Positions 7,220-15,360 are shown, numbered from the stretch's first letter. The stretch: DNA of 32,891 nucleotides from Noviherbaspirillum suwonense (GCF_900182955.1 NZ_FXUL01000037.1:1-32891); one strand, 5' to 3'. Translations and numbers: made by a program. Notes: generated by a model not told the origin, from the letters alone.

Positions 7220-8671
7220 TTATTCAATTTCGGTCGGCCTGTCTGACAGGATGCCCTGATAGCTCTGCAGCGGGTCACCTATCGTAATTTTGTCGCTGTC
7301 GACATCAAAGAACCGGATCTGCTTGCTATGTTTGCTGCCGCGCACTTTCACAACCGACAGCACGCGTCTCAACTCACCTGCAATTTCGACATAGCGATGC
7401 ATCAAAATGGCGTCTGCAAGAAACGCGTTGCCATAAGAACTGAAACGAAGACCGGTATAACGGTCTTCCAGTTCCGCTGTCATCAGAACGGTGACGCCCA
7501 TGCCGGTAAGCACCGCAACCAAGCGATAAAGTGATTCCCGAAAATCTTCGCGGAATGCCGACGCCAGCGCAAGCTCGAACCCCGATAAGGAGTCGATTAC
7601 GACCCGCTTCGCATTCATCTTTCCTATCAATTCCACCAAGTCATGCAGAATCTCGTCTACCGACAAGTCTAGCGCGCGCGTATCGATCAATCCGACGTGC
7701 CCATTCTTTACGAGTTCGTTGAGACGATGGCTAAGCAACTGATTGGGACTTTTCTCGAATGCGGCAATAACGCCTGCCTCGCCGATACGCACGCCTTCGG
7801 CCAGAAACTGGGTTGCCATCACCGTTTTTCCTGATCCCGATGGCCCGACCAAAAGCAGCGAATAGCCCACTGGCAGTCCGCCGCCCAGCATTTCGTCCAA
7901 CGCGGGCACGCCCATGGATTGCCTTTGGTCTCCTGTGATCTGGAGATTGCCCGACATGCCGGCCTTGAGGATGGCACGCGGAAAAATCCGAATACCTTCA
8001 TCGTCGATCCGGAAGGTGTGAATGCCCACGCTCTGCGCTTGGCCGCGCATCTTGACGACCTGTATTTTCCGTATCATCGAATCCCGGTGCACCGCCTGCG
8101 ACATCCAGATAATCCCGTCGGCCACCGTAAATATCGGACTGGACTCGGCTTCAGCGGTCAGGTACTCGCCGATCAGGAAGGTCGTGGCCTGCCAGCTGGT
8201 CATCTGCATGCCGAGCCGCTGCACAAACGTTTGCAGAGCGGAGGTACCTTGTTGCATGTTCTTAGCCGAATGTGCCACGGATCGAAACGAGTCGACAAAC
8301 ACAAGGCTGGGCGAAAATTTTTGCACTTCGTCGCTAATACGGCGCAATACCCCGTCGAATTCGCCTTCCAGCAGGTCATCAGCAAGGTTGACGAATTTGA
8401 CTGACGCGTTGATCTTGTCGACGTCAAAAAAGGGAAATTGCTGCTGGTAGCGCAGCATTTTCAAAGGCGGCTCGCCCAGAACTGTGAAGAAAAGTGCACG
8501 CCGATCAGGACTGGCAAGCGAAAACATCATCTGGTGGGCCAGTGTCGTCTTGCCGCTGCCTGGCGTGCCTGCGATCAGGTTGAACGAAAATTCCGGAATG
8601 CCACCACCCAGCAGATCATCGAGGCCAGGAACACCTGTTGGCAATCGGCCTATGATTACTTTATTTTTCAT
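7220..8671 (-). CDS. Two-domain KaiC-like RecA-fold ATPase
   Basis: 483 aa with two tandem KaiC domains. Walker A motifs are GTPGSGKT (35-42) and GPSGSGKT (276-283); Walker B strands end at Asp127 (SLVFVD) and Asp360 (RVVID). The catalytic Glu pair of KaiC is altered in each half: LGEPP (Gly66-Glu67) and FEKSP (Glu306-Lys307). Aligning on VEI (428-430) puts Ala416 and Phe417 where cyanobacterial KaiC has phosphorylated Ser431/Thr432. The protein ends just after ILSDRPTEI, so the KaiA-binding tail is missing. It is therefore an ATPase of the KaiC family but not a clock oscillator by the known mechanism; no kaiA or kaiB is nearby. The ATG at 8671 lies 2 nt after the stop of the upstream small gene, so translation is probably coupled. 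An in-frame TTG at 8680 is less likely. Confidence 0.92.
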   Translation of the reverse strand: MKNKVIIGRLPTGVPGLDDLLGGGIPEFSFNLIAGTPGSGKTTLAHQMMFSLASPDRRALFFTVLGEPPLKMLRYQQQFPFFDVDKINASVKFVNLADDLLEGEFDGVLRRISDEVQKFSPSLVFVDSFRSVAHSAKNMQQGTSALQTFVQRLGMQMTSWQATTFLIGEYLTAEAESSPIFTVADGIIWMSQAVHRDSMIRKIQVVKMRGQAQSVGIHTFRIDDEGIRIFPRAILKAGMSGNLQITGDQRQSMGVPALDEMLGGGLPVGYSLLLVGPSGSGKTVMATQFLAEGVRIGEAGVIAAFEKSPNQLLSHRLNELVKNGHVGLIDTRALDLSVDEILHDLVELIGKMNAKRVVIDSLSGFELALASAFREDFRESLYRLVAVLTGMGVTVLMTAELEDRYTGLRFSSYGNAFLADAILMHRYVEIAGELRRVLSVVKVRGSKHSKQIRFFDVDSDKITIGDPLQSYQGILSDRPTEIE

Positions 8672-8673
8672 GA

Positions 8674-9078
8674 TCAACAATTCTTATCATTGAGAGTTAA
8701 AACGTCATCACCCCATGCAGAATGAAGAAGGTTGGTCACCATAGTTTCACCGATTAGGGAGGTCAGTATGTCAAGGAACGTGCTTAGCAACAAAATACTT
8801 GCTTCACGCACTTCCATTATGTCCCGTCCTTCCAAGCGGCTTCGTAATCCCGCGACTTGGAAATCAGTCTGTTTCAAAGGCGAATTCTGGGCTAGCCACG
8901 GATAGCGCTTTGCCGCAAGCATGGAACTCCTTACATAGATTGCCTGGAAGCCGCCGTCTCCTATTAAGGAAACGAGTTCGACGGCCAGCTTTTCCCAGAG
9001 CCAGAGAGTGACATCCACGAGTGCATCCGGCCGCCGGGATATGGCTCTGCCGATAAGGGAGTTCCATGAAGTTTCCAT
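8674..9078 (-). CDS. Small soluble protein of unknown function, coupled to the KaiC-like gene
   Basis: 134 aa from the ATG at 9078 (a TTG lies two codons upstream). It begins METSWNSLIGRAISRRPDAL and is mostly helical in appearance, with no signal peptide or clear membrane segment. Features include VTLWLWEKLAVELVSLIGDGGF and a hydrophobic C-terminal helix with TFLDILTSLIGETMVTNLL. Its stop is 2 nt before the KaiC-like ATG, which argues that both are made from one mRNA and may act together. I recall similar small proteins beside KaiC-like ATPases in related betaproteobacteria but cannot name a domain. The ribosome binding site is weak. Confidence 0.75.
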   Translation of the reverse strand: METSWNSLIGRAISRRPDALVDVTLWLWEKLAVELVSLIGDGGFQAIYVRSSMLAAKRYPWLAQNSPLKQTDFQVAGLRSRLEGRDIMEVREASILLLSTFLDILTSLIGETMVTNLLHSAWGDDVLTLNDKNC

Positions 9079-9121
9079 CGGCAATAATTAATTTTTCATC
9101 TGCAGAATTAGAAGCACGTTA

Positions 9122-9199
9122 ATGAAAACTGCATCTAAAAAAAATAAGTCGAAAAATCTCGACGAAGTCGATTTCTGGCCTGACATAGACGTCATTTAG
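9122..9199 (+). CDS. Tiny AT-rich ORF (25 aa) opposite the kinase cluster
   Basis: An ATG at 9122 opens 25 codons (MKTASKKNKSKN, then an acidic and aromatic end DFWPDIDVI) to TAG at 9197-9199. It lies on the opposite strand in the gap between the histidine kinase stop and the small-protein start, overlapping the kinase stop by 8 nt. The upstream sequence has only a weak AGAAG. It may well be a chance frame. Confidence 0.15.
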   Translation: MKTASKKNKSKNLDEVDFWPDIDVI

Positions 9200-10409
9200 C
9201 GCTCGCTGAGTAAAGCAGGCTAGCCAATACTGCCTTGTTGACCGGCTCTTGCAAGAAATGATCAAATCCTCCTGCCGTCGCGTGAGCCTGATCGACCTGT
9301 GAACTCTGTTGGGTCACGGCAATAAAACTATGCACGGAATCGCCGGCACGGGATCGTAATTGACTGCACATTGCATCGTTGTTGATGTCGGCCATTCCAA
9401 CATCACAAATGATGACATCATATGCATTCTTCCCCGCCAGCAGAATGCCGGTTGGCGCATCCCGGGCCAACGTCGCCGCATGCCCTTGCAAGTTTAAATC
9501 GTTTTTCAGGTTTTCCTGCAGGTCGTCGCCGTTCCCAATGATCAGGATGCGTTGCGCCTGCGGGGGTCGCGATTGGAGATCCAGATCCTCGCTCCCGGGC
9601 TGCAGCGGTGCGGCAATGATAGGCAGCTGTACCTTGAATTCACTGCCCGGAACCATGTCATCGCTTTTGATTTCGACCGTGCCGCCGTGCATCTCCACGA
9701 TGGTGCGAACCAACGACAGGCCAATGCCAAGCCCCCCGTGCACGCTTTCGTGCGTACGAGCGCCTTGTGCAAACAGGTCGAACACCACACGCTGAAGTTC
9801 CGCGCTGATGCCTACGCCGTCATCTTTCACGGAGACGATCACGCTATCGGGCGTAGCCACTGCCGACACAGCGATGTGCCCGCCTTCGGGCGTGAATTTG
9901 GCCGAATTAATCAGCAGATTCGAGAATACCTGCCCTAGCCTGACGAAGTCGCCGTTGAGCATAATCGGTGCCGCCGGTAAAGCAATGCTCAAGTGCTGTT
10001 TACGCTCATCCAAAACAGGTTTGCTGGTTTCGACAGCGTACTCAATGACGTCCGCTACAGAAAGTGGCTGTCGTTTCAACCCAAACTTCCCGCTGCTTAC
10101 TCGCGAAGCGTCCAGCAGGTCGGTAACAAGGCGGGTAAGGCTGCCTACCTGCCGGGCCATGACCGCGTGAAGGTGAGGCAGTTTGGGATGCGCTGAAGTA
10201 ATCATGCCGAGTATCTCGGTGGCACTGGTAAGTGGCGCCAGGGGGTTACGCAACTCGTGTGCCAGCATGCAAAGGAATTCCTTTTGCCGATCATTAACCA
10301 GTTCGGCGTTGGCCTGGAGCTCCTTTGCGAGCACGGTCGCAATCACAAGACGCTGGTTGGCCTCCCGCAGCCGTTTGACCAGGTCGTCTTCCGCTTCCAT
10401 GCTCGTCAT
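9192..10409 (-). CDS. Hybrid-type histidine kinase with a degenerate receiver domain
   Basis: 405 aa and cytosolic, as no membrane segment is seen. A short helical linker (residues 8-40, REANQRLVIATVLAKEL) leads into the dimerisation helix with the phosphoacceptor His51 (MLAHELRNPL). The ATPase domain has the N box (NLLINSAKFTPEGG), G1 (DDGVGIS), F box (VFDLFAQG) and G2 (GGLGIGLSLV), so the kinase looks active. The C-terminal receiver (about 286-405) keeps the phosphoacceptor Asp336 (IICDVGM) but has Gly292-Asn293 in place of the acidic pair and Glu388 in place of the conserved Lys. It is probably a pseudo-receiver. The ATG at 10409 is chosen over a GTG at 10433 because AAAAGG lies about 10 nt before it. 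The small protein and KaiC-like genes follow on the same strand, 113 nt downstream, and may belong to the same signalling unit. Confidence 0.92.
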   Translation of the reverse strand: MTSMEAEDDLVKRLREANQRLVIATVLAKELQANAELVNDRQKEFLCMLAHELRNPLAPLTSATEILGMITSAHPKLPHLHAVMARQVGSLTRLVTDLLDASRVSSGKFGLKRQPLSVADVIEYAVETSKPVLDERKQHLSIALPAAPIMLNGDFVRLGQVFSNLLINSAKFTPEGGHIAVSAVATPDSVIVSVKDDGVGISAELQRVVFDLFAQGARTHESVHGGLGIGLSLVRTIVEMHGGTVEIKSDDMVPGSEFKVQLPIIAAPLQPGSEDLDLQSRPPQAQRILIIGNGDDLQENLKNDLNLQGHAATLARDAPTGILLAGKNAYDVIICDVGMADINNDAMCSQLRSRAGDSVHSFIAVTQQSSQVDQAHATAGGFDHFLQEPVNKAVLASLLYSASAK

Positions 10410-10727
10410 TGCGTAATCGCCTTTTATCTGCACCTAGGAACAGGCTCTCCTAGAGTCGCCCATTTTTTTCGAGCGCATAAAACATCGAATTTCAAGTTGA
10501 CAGCTCAGCATACCTTTATTTGACCAATCATCAAATGAAGATTCGTTTCTTCCTTCGCTCCGGATATGAACTCATGTCCACCCAATTCGCTTTATGCTCC
10601 ACTATCTGCGAAAGGGATCCATGACCGGGACGACTGAATGCATTCTCTCACGCTTGTGGCTTATGCAACATTTTTTCGTCGAAAGGTGCATGCGAGCCGG
10701 CATTATCAAAGACAGGCAGATCGACGG

Positions 10728-11369
10728 CTACCGTGCACGGAGCACTTTACGCCGTTCGACCAGGCCTACCCGTTCCAATAGCTTGGCTAACCGCTCAAAC
10801 TCGATAAGCTTGACAAAGTGGTGGTCGAATCCCGTTGCCTTCGCTGATATTTATGACCGCGCTTGCCGTCAACGAGACTGCCCTCAGCCGTCGGCCAAGT
10901 TCATAGCTGTACATTCCAGGCTATCCAGGATCAAGAATGAAAGCTTGGACCGGCGTTTTTCAACGACTGCCACCACTGCGCTGCTTGCATCTTCGAGCAC
11001 GGTTATCTGATGACCACATGCTTCAAGAAGTGCGGCGAGTTATGGCGTGGCATCCAAATTGTCATCGTTAATCATCAGATGCACCAGAACATTTTCCAAC
11101 GCTGCGGTATTTGACAGAACTTGTTCGTCCAACTCTTCTTCTTTGGCGCACAGCGGCAAACTGATGGTAAAAATGCTGCCATTGTCCAGCCCTAAAATCT
11201 TGGCGTCCAACCGGCCAACATGCACTGCAGAAATTTTCTTGACCAACGACAATCTCGGCCCCAGGCCACCCTGCGTACGGTCCGGCGTTCGTTCTCCCTG
11301 CGTAGAGAGATCAAAGACATAAGGCAACAGTGGACGGGCAATACCACTTCCGTTGTCTTTGCCACGGAC
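10728..11369 (-). pseudogene. Remnant of a second hybrid histidine kinase (ATPase end plus receiver)
   Basis: Read on the minus strand, a kinase ATPase domain is recognisable from about 11369: GKDNGSGIARPLLPYVFDL, then RTQGGLG and the STOP-free run to FTISLPL. It continues in frame into a receiver start (INDDNLDATP), meets a TAA at 11042-11040, and goes on in the same frame with LAALLEACGHQITVLEDASS and the phosphoacceptor strand FLILDS before another stop. A shifted frame then gives the receiver end (ATGFDHHFVKL, LAKLLERVG) up to a TAG at 10730-10728. The N-terminal half, with the His box, is absent or unrecognisable. A nonsense mutation, a frameshift and an internal loss make this a dead gene. 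A 138-aa + strand frame over the same bases is its antisense shadow. Confidence 0.85.
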
Positions 11370-11520
11370 TTATCGAGCTGACCGACATCCAATCCGGCAG
11401 CGTTGAGGCTAGGAAGGCCAATCAAAAGGAGAGTCAACTTGCACTACGTCTGTGCCAGCGGTAACTCCCGCCTCTATCGTGCAACGAATTTATTCAAGCA
11501 GAAAAAGTAGCGTTGCGACA

Positions 11521-12456
11521 CTAGCGCAGCTGGTAATCGACTGGCCTGCACGGCGGCGGGATATTTTTCTCGTCCAGCGATTCGCGCAGGCTAATTTCAA
11601 TCCCACGGCAAATCGCTTCTAGCGGCAAGTCGTTTGCCGAGGTACCGAAAGGCTCCTCGATCTCGTCGCCCAGCGCATCCAGGCCAAAGAAGGTATAGGC
11701 GACAATGGCTACCACCAGTGGGGTCAGGGAGCCGATGGCGTCCACCAAACCGAAAGGCAGCAGGAAGCAGTAGAGATAGGCGGTACGGTGCAGCAGCAAG
11801 GTATAGGAAAACGGGATCGGCGTCGTCCTGATGCGCTCGCATGCGGCGGCAGCGGCTACCATCCCGCACAGGGTGTCATCGAGCGCGACCATCAGCACGC
11901 TGTCTATCCTTCCCTCCTCCAGACAAAGGCGCAAATCTGCGCCCATGCACTTCATGAGGAAATGGGGGCGGTTCGATACCACTGCGGTCTGCCGCCATTC
12001 CAGTTCCGAGAGCAATGGCATTAGATCAGCGAGAGCATCACTGCCGCGCAGATGATGGCGCAGCGCATGGGCAAACGCAATCGTACGGTAAATCATGCGC
12101 ACGGCTTCGTCCGCCCCACCGTCTGGCCCGTCCGGCGCGCGGGCTATCATGCTGTCGCATTGCCGGGCGAAGTTGCGGCTCTTCAGCACCAGGTCGCCCC
12201 ATAGCTTGCGTCCCTCCCAAAAGCGGTCATAGGCCGCATTGTTTCGAAAGCCCAGAAAGATCGCCAGCGGCAGCCCCATCAGTGTGAAGGGAATCGTGGT
12301 GAGGACAATCTTGTGGTGCATTAGCGTGCCGTGCGTCAGTGTCACGATCACGGCCAGGACCGTGGTGACCAGGAGGCTCCGCCAAATCTGGGTCAGAACC
12401 GAGCCTCGCATGGTAACGAACAGCCTGAATCCGGACGGCCTGTCACGTACGATCAT
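11521..12456 (-). CDS. Bestrophin/UPF0187-family membrane protein
   Basis: 311 aa, the usual length of bacterial bestrophin homologues, which are thought to form anion or cation channels in the inner membrane. The N-terminal segments SLLVTTVLAVIVTLTHG and TIPFTLMGLPLAIFLGFR are hydrophobic, and the family signature FRNNAAYDRFWEGRKLWG follows directly. A second hydrophobic region lies near 230-260 (TAYLYCFLLPFGLVDAIGS, TPLVVAIVAYTFFGLDALG), followed by the conserved EIEEPFGTSANDLPL stretch. Start ATG with AGGA about 10 nt upstream. Neighbours give no hint of the ion or physiological role; it seems a single-gene unit between the kinase remnant and the CoA-transferase gene. Confidence 0.92.
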   Translation of the reverse strand: MIVRDRPSGFRLFVTMRGSVLTQIWRSLLVTTVLAVIVTLTHGTLMHHKIVLTTIPFTLMGLPLAIFLGFRNNAAYDRFWEGRKLWGDLVLKSRNFARQCDSMIARAPDGPDGGADEAVRMIYRTIAFAHALRHHLRGSDALADLMPLLSELEWRQTAVVSNRPHFLMKCMGADLRLCLEEGRIDSVLMVALDDTLCGMVAAAAACERIRTTPIPFSYTLLLHRTAYLYCFLLPFGLVDAIGSLTPLVVAIVAYTFFGLDALGDEIEEPFGTSANDLPLEAICRGIEISLRESLDEKNIPPPCRPVDYQLR

Positions 12457-12552
12457 GGCGCGGCATTCCTTTGCTTGCTAGTGCCCCTGCAGATGCAATC
12501 ATCAGACACGATATCGTTGGTTGAAAAGGTGGGGACGAACGCGGCTTGAGAG

Positions 12553-12581
12553 CCGGCATGGAAGCAGCATTTGCATGCCGG
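12553..12581. repeat. Inverted repeat downstream of the CoA-transferase gene
   Basis: Perfect 8-bp arms CCGGCATG and CATGCCGG separated by 13 nt, 47 nt past the stop of the minus-strand CoA-transferase gene. There is no T-run after it, so it is at most a weak terminator or an mRNA-end stabilising hairpin. Confidence 0.45.
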
Positions 12582-12627
12582 GCCCGCGCATGGCGCCTCC
12601 CGGCCGGCTTTAGCTGATGTCCCTGGC

Positions 12628-14109
12628 TCAGGGCGCACGCATCGTTTGGGTTGACAGATATCGGCTATGCCAGGAAAACGCTTGTTCGAGCAGGTGCGGG
12701 GTGTGGCCGCCGCGCTGTACTGCCTGCTCGAAATAGGCGCGCAATGGCGCGCGGTAATCGGGATGGGCGCAGCGCTCGATGATCAGCGGAGCACGTTCCC
12801 GCGGCGCCAGGCCACGAAGATCGGCCAGTCCCCACTCGGTAACCAGGATATCGACATCATGCTCGGTGTGATCGACATGCGTGACCATAGGCACGACGCT
12901 CGAAATGGCGCCCTGTTTGGCCGTGGACTTGCTGACGAATACTGACAAGTGGCTGTTTCGCGCAAAGTCGCCCGAACCGCCGATGCCATTCATCATGTGC
13001 GTGCCGCCGACGTGGGTTGAATTGACATTGCCATAGAGATCGAATTCGAGCGCTGTATTGATCGCGATCAGGCCCAGGCGGCGCACGATCTCGGGATGGT
13101 TGCTGATTTCCTGCGGCCGCAGCAGGATGCGAGACCGGTAATCCTGGAGATTACTGATGAAGTGCTCATGCATCGCCGGCGACAGCGTGATCGAGGACGC
13201 CGAGGCGAATGTCAGCTGGCCTGAATCGAGCAACGCGATTGCACTGTCCTGGAGGACTTCCGAATACATCGTAAGGCCGTTGAATGGCGACCCGATCAAG
13301 CCCTGCAGCACGGCGTTGGCGATAGTGCCAATGCCAGCCTGGATCGGCCGCAACGCCCGCCCCATCCGCCCGGCGCTGACTTCGCCACTGAGAAACGCGA
13401 TAATATGCCCGGCAATTGCAGCAGTCTCTTCATCCGGCGGCAGCACATTGGAAGGGCTATCCGGACTGTCGGTAATGACGATCGCGGCTACCCGTTCCGG
13501 GTCCACCGCAATTGCGCTGGACCCGATGCGCTGCTCTGGACGAATTAGCGGAATCGGCAGACCGGTGGCCAGATAGATGTCGTGTAGTCCTTCCAACGCG
13601 CGCGGTGCGCTGAGGTTCAGTTCGATAATGACGGTGCGTGCCTGCTGCACGAAGCTTGCCGAATTGCCGACCGCCATGGTGGGAACGATGCCGCCATCCT
13701 CGGTAATGGCCGTGGCCTCGATGACGGCGATGTCGACCGGAGCCAGGCTGCCCGAGCGTAATTGGACCACGGTCTCCGACAAGTGCTGGTCGATGAACAT
13801 GACCTTCCCGTCATTGATCTTGCGACGGAGGGTGGCATCCGCCTGGAATGGCAGCCTGCGCGCCAGCAGTCCGGCGTCCGCCATCAGCCCGTCGCTGCCG
13901 CTGCCGAGCGACGCCCCCGTGATCAACGTCAGCGCCAAGCCTTCACGCTTTGCCCTCTGCGCTAGTGCGCCCGGTAGGGCCTTGGCATCACCGGCCCGGG
14001 TAAATCCGCTCATGCCGACCGTCATGCCGTTTTTAAACAGGCTGGCAGCCTCCTCGGCTGTCCTGACCTTGTTGATAAATGCTGGATGACGAATACGGTC
14101 CCGATACAC
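12628..14109 (-). CDS. Acetyl-CoA hydrolase / CoA-transferase family protein
   Basis: 493 aa, the size of Ach1/ScpC/AarC-type enzymes, which move CoA between acyl-CoA and a carboxylate such as succinate or acetate. The N-terminal CoA-transferase domain contains GMTVGMSGFTRAGDAK and TGASLGSGSDG. The C-terminal domain has MYSEVLQD, where Glu284 is in the place of the catalytic glutamate of class I CoA transferases, then ALEFDLYGNVNSTHVGG and GIGGSGDFARNS. No membrane or export signal. It is divergent from a LysR-type regulator 107 nt away, and that gap holds a 10-bp inverted repeat, so the LysR protein probably controls it. True hydrolase versus transferase activity cannot be settled from sequence; succinyl-CoA:acetate or propionyl-CoA:succinate transfer is the likeliest. 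Confidence 0.92.
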   Translation of the reverse strand: MYRDRIRHPAFINKVRTAEEAASLFKNGMTVGMSGFTRAGDAKALPGALAQRAKREGLALTLITGASLGSGSDGLMADAGLLARRLPFQADATLRRKINDGKVMFIDQHLSETVVQLRSGSLAPVDIAVIEATAITEDGGIVPTMAVGNSASFVQQARTVIIELNLSAPRALEGLHDIYLATGLPIPLIRPEQRIGSSAIAVDPERVAAIVITDSPDSPSNVLPPDEETAAIAGHIIAFLSGEVSAGRMGRALRPIQAGIGTIANAVLQGLIGSPFNGLTMYSEVLQDSAIALLDSGQLTFASASSITLSPAMHEHFISNLQDYRSRILLRPQEISNHPEIVRRLGLIAINTALEFDLYGNVNSTHVGGTHMMNGIGGSGDFARNSHLSVFVSKSTAKQGAISSVVPMVTHVDHTEHDVDILVTEWGLADLRGLAPRERAPLIIERCAHPDYRAPLRAYFEQAVQRGGHTPHLLEQAFSWHSRYLSTQTMRAP

Positions 14110-14181
14110 AGTGGCTCCCGGTGTTTTGCAAACAAAGATAGTTGCGCGGAAACATTGTAGGAGGTGGCGTACATGCCTTAT

Positions 14182-14218
14182 ATGAATTAAAGTCTCGCGC
14201 TTGAGTCGTTTAATTCAT
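14182..14218. promoter_or_regulatory. Inverted repeat in the divergent LysR / CoA-transferase promoter region
   Basis: Perfect 10-bp arms ATGAATTAAA (14182-14191) and TTTAATTCAT (14209-14218) with a 17-nt spacer, in the gap between divergently transcribed genes. The right arm covers the ATG at 14217, one of the two possible starts of the LysR gene. This fits an operator for the LysR regulator acting on both promoters, but binding is inferred. Confidence 0.55.
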
Positions 14219-15122
14219 GTTTTCCGAGGGAATTTTGGATATTCGTTCGCTTCGTTATTTCATCGAGACTGCAAGGCTGAGCAGTTTCACCCAGGCTGCC
14301 GAAAAGCTGCATGTCACGCAATCCACGGTCAGCAAGATGGTGCGGCAGCTCGAAGCGGAACTGGCGACGCCGCTGCTGCTGCGCGACGGGCGGCAACTGG
14401 CGCTCACGGACACCGGCCGCGTTGTCTTCGACCGTGGGCAGGAAATGCTGGCGACATTGCGGCTGCTCGTGCAGGAAGTGCAGGATACACGGGCGCTGCG
14501 GCAGGGCACGCTGACGGTGGGAATTCCACCAATGATCAACCTGCTGTTCACGCCGGTGTTGAAAGCGTTCAGGAAGCGGCATCCTGAGATTGCGCTGGTG
14601 CTTGCGGAAGATACCGGCCAGGTGATCGAACAGCGGGTCGCGTCAGGGGAACTGGAAATCGGGATGACGGTGCTGCCGTCGGATCCAAGCCTGGAACTGG
14701 TGACGATGCCCGTTGCCAGTTATCCAATCTGGGCCCTGGGCATGCCCGGCACTTTCCGCAAGAAGCAGGCAACCATCCGCCTCAAGTCGCTTCGGGACAT
14801 GCCTCTTGTGTTGCTGAACGATGACTTTGCCCTGACCCGCAGTTTGCTCAGGCGGTTCGATGAAGCCGGTTTCGCACCCACGATCGCAGCACAAAGCGGG
14901 CAATGGGACTGGCTCGTGGCGATGGCTTCTGCAGGCTTGGGCGTGGCATTGCTTCCCGAGCCATTCATCGAGCGTATCGCCGGGGAGCCGGTCGAGGCGG
15001 CGCGGGTCATCGAGCCGGAGATCTCCTGGGACGTCGCACAGGTGTGGAATGGCCGTTACCAGTCACATGCTGCCACTGCCTGGATGCTTGTCTGCCAGGA
15101 AATCCTGGGAAAGCGCCTCTAG
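14217..15122 (+). CDS. LysR-family transcriptional regulator
   Basis: 301 aa if started at ATG 14217. The alternative TTG at 14235 gives the canonical LysR opening (LDIRSLRYFIE) and has GAGGG four nt before it, so it may be the true start (295 aa); the ATG itself lies inside an inverted repeat. The winged helix-turn-helix occupies the first 65 residues (SSFTQAAEKLHVTQSTVSKMVRQLE in two parts). The effector-binding domain begins near residue 95 (GTLTVGIPPMINLLFTP) with later strands LPLVLLNDDF-like and the AGLGVALLPE loop. It is divergent from the CoA-transferase gene and probably regulates that gene and itself; the inducer may be an organic acid or CoA ester, which is inference. Confidence 0.9.
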   Translation: MFSEGILDIRSLRYFIETARLSSFTQAAEKLHVTQSTVSKMVRQLEAELATPLLLRDGRQLALTDTGRVVFDRGQEMLATLRLLVQEVQDTRALRQGTLTVGIPPMINLLFTPVLKAFRKRHPEIALVLAEDTGQVIEQRVASGELEIGMTVLPSDPSLELVTMPVASYPIWALGMPGTFRKKQATIRLKSLRDMPLVLLNDDFALTRSLLRRFDEAGFAPTIAAQSGQWDWLVAMASAGLGVALLPEPFIERIAGEPVEAARVIEPEISWDVAQVWNGRYQSHAATAWMLVCQEILGKRL

Positions 15123-15229
15123 CAGCATGCCGGCAAATAATATCTAGGGTCAGGCATATCGCCGGCCTGTAACGAAAGGCTGACTATTGAAAAGTCAAAA
15201 GTCTCAATCGATCATGCAGATCTGGGTAA

Positions 15230-15276
15230 GGCTGCCATGCTGAAGGCGGCAGCGCGCCGCCTTCAGCATGGCAGCC
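15230..15276. terminator. 21-bp perfect hairpin between convergent genes
   Basis: Arms 15230-15250 and 15256-15276 are fully complementary (21 bp, starting GGCTGCCATG) around a 5-nt loop AGCGC. It sits between the stop of the + strand LysR gene and the stop of the minus-strand SDR gene that ends the amide operon. It could stop transcription from both sides, but neither side has a T-run, so it may instead stabilise mRNA ends or be a remnant of a repeat. Confidence 0.6.
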
Positions 15277-15360
15277 CACCAGAGCCGGATGCCGCGGCGG
15301 CCCGCGCTGGCGCCTTCAACGAAACCGCTTGCAAGCGTGCGCAGTCGCATCATCCCGGGT

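Noticed and set aside
7220-8671. A true circadian KaiC
   Set aside because: Phosphorylation sites and the KaiA-binding tail are missing, and there is no kaiA or kaiB in the window.
10594-11010. 138-aa + strand open frame
   Set aside because: It is antisense to the decayed receiver domain, whose minus-strand translation matches the receiver family.
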